Part shown: positions 5,632-8,473 of the stretch, in pieces
How the letters are laid out: each line of letters opens with the position of its first letter
How positions within the stretch are numbered: the first letter of the stretch is position 1
DNA from: Ignavibacteria bacterium
GTDB taxonomy: Bacteria; Bacteroidota; Ignavibacteria; Kapaibacteriales; UBA4661
DNA length: 8,473 nucleotides
Assembly (NCBI GenBank): GCA_013298375.1
Contig: JAAFHM010000193.1
Location: 1-8,473, forward strand
Direction of reading: 5' to 3'
Made by a program: the position numbers and the translations under genes
Notes under the pieces: model-generated
What the model saw: the letters and a program-made list of their open reading frames with translations, nothing else
What the model was told of the DNA's origin: nothing
Databases searched by the model: none

Positions 5632-5634
5632 TCT

Positions 5635-5642
5635 TATTTTTG
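5635..5642 (+). promoter_or_regulatory. Possible Bacteroidota-type -7 promoter element (TATTTTTG)
   Basis: TATTTTTG matches TAnnTTTG and lies 41 nt before the ATG of the plus-strand lipoprotein gene, a plausible promoter distance. No clear -33 TTTG is seen upstream. Confidence 0.35.
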
Positions 5643-5683
5643 CATCAGTTCATTATTTTTTTTCTACTTTTTTTTTCAATGCA

Positions 5684-6283
5684 ATGAAAAATTCTTTGTA
5701 CAAATCCTCGCTTACGGCGTTGCTTTTTGCGGTTATCGTGATGGTTTCTGCTTGCTCTTCTGCGAAAGAAGAACAGTTGAAATATAACAACGACATTATC
5801 ACTATCACAGAAAAAGCAGATTCATGTAATAAAGTGTACCAAACTGCGGTATCGACTGCGATGCAAAATATGACCCCTGAAGGCGCTGCGGCAGCCCTTG
5901 AGTCCGTTACAAAAATTGAGAGCGACTTCAAGACGCAAAAAGCAAACTTAGCAAAAATTGCAACGCCGAAATTTGAAGATATGAATTTGAAAAGCGCTAC
6001 GGACAAATGGCTAGATGTACAAATTAGCGGCTTGGCTGGCGACAGAGCAATGCTTGAAAATATTGCTTTGATTATCAAAACGAAACTGGCTATCGTAAAA
6101 GCCACCGAAGCCGGTGAAGAGCCGTCGGCAGAGATGCAAGCGGAACTTGAGCGTTTAGGCGCAATCAATGTAGAAAACATCAAGAAAATGAGCGATCAAG
6201 AAGCGTTGGAAACCACCGCGAAAAACGAGATTCAAGCCAATTCCGAGAAATTTATTGCAAAGTATGAGTTGAAAAAGAAATAA
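5684..6283 (+). CDS. Small helical lipoprotein (199 aa)
   Basis: ATG 5684 follows a long T-rich stretch with no Shine-Dalgarno site. The N-terminus is a lipoprotein signal: basic KNSLYK, a hydrophobic core at residues 10-21 and a lipobox VSAC with the lipidated Cys at 24, followed by SSAKEEQ. The mature part is nearly all helix and highly charged, with Glu/Lys/Ala-rich segments (AAAALESVTKIESDFKTQKANLAKI, shown here as residues about 68-93, and ATEAGEEPSAEMQAELERLG) and no aromatic-rich core. It should therefore be a helical bundle in the periplasm, anchored to a membrane. It stands alone on the plus strand between two minus-strand units, with a promoter-like element upstream and a strong terminator 37 nt after its stop, so it is probably monocistronic. 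I do not recognise a family. Confidence 0.85.
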   Translation: MKNSLYKSSLTALLFAVIVMVSACSSAKEEQLKYNNDIITITEKADSCNKVYQTAVSTAMQNMTPEGAAAALESVTKIESDFKTQKANLAKIATPKFEDMNLKSATDKWLDVQISGLAGDRAMLENIALIIKTKLAIVKATEAGEEPSAEMQAELERLGAINVENIKKMSDQEALETTAKNEIQANSEKFIAKYELKKK

Positions 6284-6319
6284 TTTTCCAACTCTTTACC
6301 AGCGCAAGGCTGATTTTAC

Positions 6320-6359
6320 AGGCTTCTTCAATCATTCTGAATTGAGGAAGCCTTTTTTT
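6320..6359 (+). terminator. Rho-independent terminator of the lipoprotein gene
   Basis: A 13-bp stem with one G-T wobble (AGGCTTCTTCAAT at 6320-6332 pairing with ATTGAGGAAGCCT at 6341-6353), an 8-nt loop and a following T run form a classic terminator on the plus strand, 37 nt after the stop at 6283. The minus-strand SUKH gene ends at 6364 and meets the same hairpin, but with the A/T tract on the wrong side for efficient termination from that direction. Confidence 0.85.
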
Positions 6360-6363
6360 CTTA

Positions 6364-7245
6364 TCATCGCCAATTGCTACTCTCGCCCTTTTCAAGCCAT
6401 TCCGAAAACCATTCAGCAAAACTAAGGCGTGTTTTGAAAGTTTTGTCGCCCTTTTTGGTATGTGGAAAAATGCCGTAGTCGCTGACGGTGGAATCGCCCC
6501 ACATAGCGCCATATTCCTGCCCTCGCACCACCAAAAACGAGATATGTCCGCACCCTTCCTCGCAAAGCCAAAGGATTCCCCCGTACTTGGTGAATGCTTG
6601 ATATTCCTTGAACTGTTCATCGGTAAATGCATCAAGCGCCTTTTCGTCCACGTAATTTGTCGCCTTTTGGTATGCCTCTTCTGTGCCGTAGATGGCTTCA
6701 ATCAAGGCTTCACGGCTGGTGAAAAAATACTCTGTTGTGCGCGTTTTGTGGTCAAATTCAAAAAACTGGTCTGCCTCCACGTCAGGAAAATACGGTAGTG
6801 TAAATTTGAAAGGAATTTCTAAGGGAAAACTTTCACAGGCAGCTTGTTTGAGCGGAATCACGCCGTAGTGTGGTCCCGCGCCGCCATCGCCAAAAAATTT
6901 CAAGTACGTGCGATAGTCCTCCGGCAATTGAAGCGCATTTTTCTCCTCAAATTTCGTAATATCTTCTTCCGAAAGGCAAGGTTTGATGCGGTATTGATGG
7001 TGCTTTGCACCGAAATATTGCAATTCACTATCCTGAATTTTTAAGGCTTCCACACGTACTTTGATTCCGTCCCAAAACTCCTTGTATGTGGCTTCGGTGA
7101 TGTTTTTTGGAGCATTATTGATAACAGTATTTTCCTGTTGAATACCCAATGAAGCACCATCATTGCTTACAATAAGAGGAATTCCTGCTGCCTTGAGCTT
7201 TTGTGCGCCTTTCTGCACAATATTCCAGAGATTTTGTGTTTCCAT
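6364..7245 (-). CDS. SUKH (SMI1/KNR4) family protein
   Basis: I use ATG 7245-7243, 5 nt after the lipoprotein stop, giving 293 residues; a GTG at 7254 would overlap that stop as GTGA and add three. The first 77 or so residues are an extension of unknown role. From there to the end it is a SUKH domain: an opening with CLSEEDITKFEEKNALQLPEDYRTYLKFFGDGG (residues about 90-122, the helix-LPxDY-x-x-FL-x-x-GxGG hallmark), GVIPL, a central charged helical part (TEEAYQKATNYVDEKALDAF), and a C-terminal part with GGILWLCEEGCGHISFLVV, YGAMWGDSTV and the closing FAEWFSEWL. SUKH proteins are known as immunity proteins of polymorphic toxin systems in bacteria and also as regulators elsewhere; here no toxin is in view. 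It probably acts in the cytoplasm and is co-transcribed with the lipoprotein upstream. Confidence 0.9.
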   Translation of the reverse strand: METQNLWNIVQKGAQKLKAAGIPLIVSNDGASLGIQQENTVINNAPKNITEATYKEFWDGIKVRVEALKIQDSELQYFGAKHHQYRIKPCLSEEDITKFEEKNALQLPEDYRTYLKFFGDGGAGPHYGVIPLKQAACESFPLEIPFKFTLPYFPDVEADQFFEFDHKTRTTEYFFTSREALIEAIYGTEEAYQKATNYVDEKALDAFTDEQFKEYQAFTKYGGILWLCEEGCGHISFLVVRGQEYGAMWGDSTVSDYGIFPHTKKGDKTFKTRLSFAEWFSEWLEKGESSNWR

Positions 7246-7250
7246 TGTTT

Positions 7251-7829
7251 TCACTCGTTTCGTTCATCAAATCGTTCTTCTAAGCCTCTCGCTGCATTAC
7301 GTTTGAAAAAGAGGTGTTCATATTTGTTGCAATCAATATCTTTTGACTCCGTGTGCGAGTAACCACGCGGCTTGCCGATGAACGAGCCATTTTTGTATGC
7401 TTGAAAAATTGTGTATCGCTCAAAAGCAATACACAGCCCCTCTTCACCCTTTGCAAAGATAGCAGCCGTGCGGGTTCTACCGAGAATTTCTTGTGTATTT
7501 GGGTCGTTTACTTCCTCCCAATCAGGCGAAATCAGCACCACTCCCGTAATCACGGCTTCCCACTCTTTTTCTTTTGCTTCGCGGTTAAAAGCATTGATGA
7601 AAAGCGCATCAATGCTGGGCTGAATGGTGATAAATACGTCGGGAATATCAATGCCGTTTTTTGCTGGATTGGGAAGATTGCTTGTGGCTTGTTTTTTTGT
7701 CGATGAAGAGCCTATTCCACCTGATTTCATCAAAGGTTCGGGCTTTTTTACCAATACATTTTCCGAATCTTGCCTACGCGAACAAGAGGCTACGAACAAT
7801 GCCAGTATGAAAAGAAGAAAACGCTGCAT
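7251..7829 (-). CDS. Uncharacterised lipoprotein (192 aa)
   Basis: ATG 7829 opens a protein with a short lipoprotein signal: MQRF, a hydrophobic core at residues 4-13 and a lipobox VASC with the lipidated Cys at 16. A polar, Ser/Lys/Gly-rich linker follows (about 18-55, including KSGGIGSSSTKKQ), then a folded domain from about 58 that contains IPDVFITIQPSIDALFINAF, a strand pair (WEAVITGVVLISPDWEEV), TRTAAIFAKGEEGLCIAF and a basic, charged tail (NAARGLEERFDERNE). Two Cys in the mature domain (about 133 and 166) could form a disulfide in the periplasm. Its stop is 5 nt from the ATG of the SUKH gene, so the two are expressed together, which is odd for a periplasmic and a cytoplasmic protein. 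I recognise no family. Confidence 0.8.
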   Translation of the reverse strand: MQRFLLFILALFVASCSRRQDSENVLVKKPEPLMKSGGIGSSSTKKQATSNLPNPAKNGIDIPDVFITIQPSIDALFINAFNREAKEKEWEAVITGVVLISPDWEEVNDPNTQEILGRTRTAAIFAKGEEGLCIAFERYTIFQAYKNGSFIGKPRGYSHTESKDIDCNKYEHLFFKRNAARGLEERFDERNE

Positions 7830-7969
7830 GACGGATTCTCATGAATGAAACAGTATTTTCCTGAAACTTACCGCTTTACCTCACGCCAATCACAACACTT
7901 TAACAACCGTCCCTTTTCGATAAATAAGTGCTGCCACAATCTTATTCGATACGGCTTTTGACAGCAAAT
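7830..7969. other. Intergenic stretch with a possible minus-strand promoter
   Basis: The 140-nt gap between the WG-repeat gene and the lipoprotein gene contains no further ORF that I would support. On the minus strand TAAATTTG at 7972-7965 matches TAnnTTTG and overlaps the stop of the WG-repeat gene, but it is about 136 nt from the ATG at 7829. A 6-bp inverted repeat (AATAAG at 7923-7928 and CTTATT at 7941-7946) and a direct repeat TTCGATA (7917 and 7945) are present but short enough to be chance. So a separate promoter for the lipoprotein-SUKH pair is possible but unproven. Confidence 0.25.
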
Positions 7970-8473
7970 TTATCCGAATGATGCGTATTCCCTGCCCTCG
8001 CGGTCAATAAAAAATTTCTGCCCGTTTTTTCGTACCCACGCATAACCAGCTTCGTAGCTCCCAAAGTCGCCTGCGAAGCTGTATTGGAGCGGAATCACTT
8101 CTTCGCCGCCCGTGTTGATAAATCCATACAAACCGCCTCGCTGCACGCACGCCAGACCTTCCGAATAATTACCCGCAGCCTCAAATTGAGGCGGTATCAC
8201 GGTGTTCAGCTTTTTATCCACATACCCGAATGCTCCGTTTTCGTTGTATTGAAATTTCGCCAATCCGCCGCAAAAATTTTCTATGCTAAAAAAATCAATG
8301 ATGCACGGGATGATTTCTTTTCCCGACCAATCAATAAACCCATAGCCCGCATCATTCCTCACCTTTGCGCAATCATTGTGAAAAGACCATATACCATCGT
8401 ACTGAAACTGAAAATTGATAACAATCTCACCAAGCCGAGAAATGATACTGAATCCGGCAAATTCATCCAAAAC
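7970..8473 (-). CDS. WG-repeat protein, N-terminal part missing
   Basis: The frame is open at the window's right edge (first codon GTT at 8473), so the start lies outside; the TTG at 8470 is not a credible start. The visible 167 residues ending at TAA 7972-7970 consist of about five tandem WG-like units of 32-38 residues. Each has an aromatic-hydrophobic strand with G-x-I/V-D (GYGFIDWSGKEIIP, AFGYVDKKLNTVIPPQF, LYGFINTGGEEVIPLQY, KFFIDREGREY) followed by a second half in which F/Y-x-E-G-L/Y-A-x-V is visible (YSEGLACVQRGG, YEAGYAWVRKNG). The WG repeat is a widespread beta-propeller-like or solenoid module of unknown general function, common in Bacteroidota. No signal can be assessed because the N-terminus is missing. 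It is 140 nt upstream of the lipoprotein gene on the same strand and might form part of that unit. Confidence 0.85.
   Translation of the reverse strand, partial: VLDEFAGFSIISRLGEIVINFQFQYDGIWSFHNDCAKVRNDAGYGFIDWSGKEIIPCIIDFFSIENFCGGLAKFQYNENGAFGYVDKKLNTVIPPQFEAAGNYSEGLACVQRGGLYGFINTGGEEVIPLQYSFAGDFGSYEAGYAWVRKNGQKFFIDREGREYASFG

Noticed and set aside
5653..6183. A 176-codon minus-strand open frame opposite the plus-strand lipoprotein
   Set aside because: The plus strand has a clean lipobox, start and terminator; the minus frame is Ser/Ala/Ile-rich, as expected for the complement of Glu/Lys/Ala-rich coding sequence.
7917..7951. Direct repeat TTCGATA and short inverted repeat AATAAG/CTTATT as a possible operator
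   Set aside because: Both are 6-7 bp and AT-rich, which is expected by chance in an intergenic region of this composition.
1..8473. CRISPR array, tRNA/rRNA gene, transposase or integrase, and attachment sites
   Set aside because: Read for on both strands; no regularly spaced repeats, cloverleaf, DDE or tyrosine-recombinase motifs or matching terminal repeats were seen.

Overview
The window is an accessory stretch made almost entirely of uncharacterised genes, most of them on the minus strand. Taxonomy is uncertain. Moderate-to-low GC, weak or absent Shine-Dalgarno sequences at most starts, two upstream matches to TAnnTTTG (the -7 element of Bacteroidota-type promoters) and two lipoproteins suggest the Bacteroidota/Chlorobiota group, with low confidence. 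No housekeeping gene, tRNA, rRNA, transposase, integrase or CRISPR array was seen.

Layout, left to right. (1) 1-252, plus: C-terminal part of an Xre-type helix-turn-helix regulator cut by the window edge. (2) 3199 down to 286, minus: a tight five-gene unit made of an exported DUF3298-like protein, two large orphan proteins joined by an ATGA overlap, and two very small single-span membrane proteins, one of only 37 residues. (3) 3307-3916, plus: a DUF4160 gene followed 4 nt later by a DUF2442 gene, a recurrent pair sometimes discussed as toxin-antitoxin-like. (4) 5489 down to 3938, minus: a second tight unit with a very small TTG-start (or frameshifted) ORF and three orphan proteins of 96, 231 and 153 residues. 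(5) 5505-5683: a divergent intergenic region with three inverted repeats in a row that also reads as a coding-like 27-codon ORF on the minus strand. (6) 5684-6283, plus: a small helical lipoprotein with its own rho-independent terminator. (7) 8473 down to 6364, minus: a WG-repeat protein cut by the window edge, a lipoprotein, and a SUKH (SMI1/KNR4) protein that starts almost on the lipoprotein's stop codon.

How the genes work together is inference only. SUKH proteins are well-known immunity proteins of polymorphic toxin systems. Clusters of small, overlapping, rapidly varying orphan genes near SUKH and WG-repeat genes resemble immunity or defence-associated gene arrays. No toxin gene is visible here, so that reading needs the flanking sequence. 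The items most worth a second look are the overlooked small proteins (37, 60 and 33 residues), the three-hairpin element at 5522-5621, and the two overlapping orphan operons.
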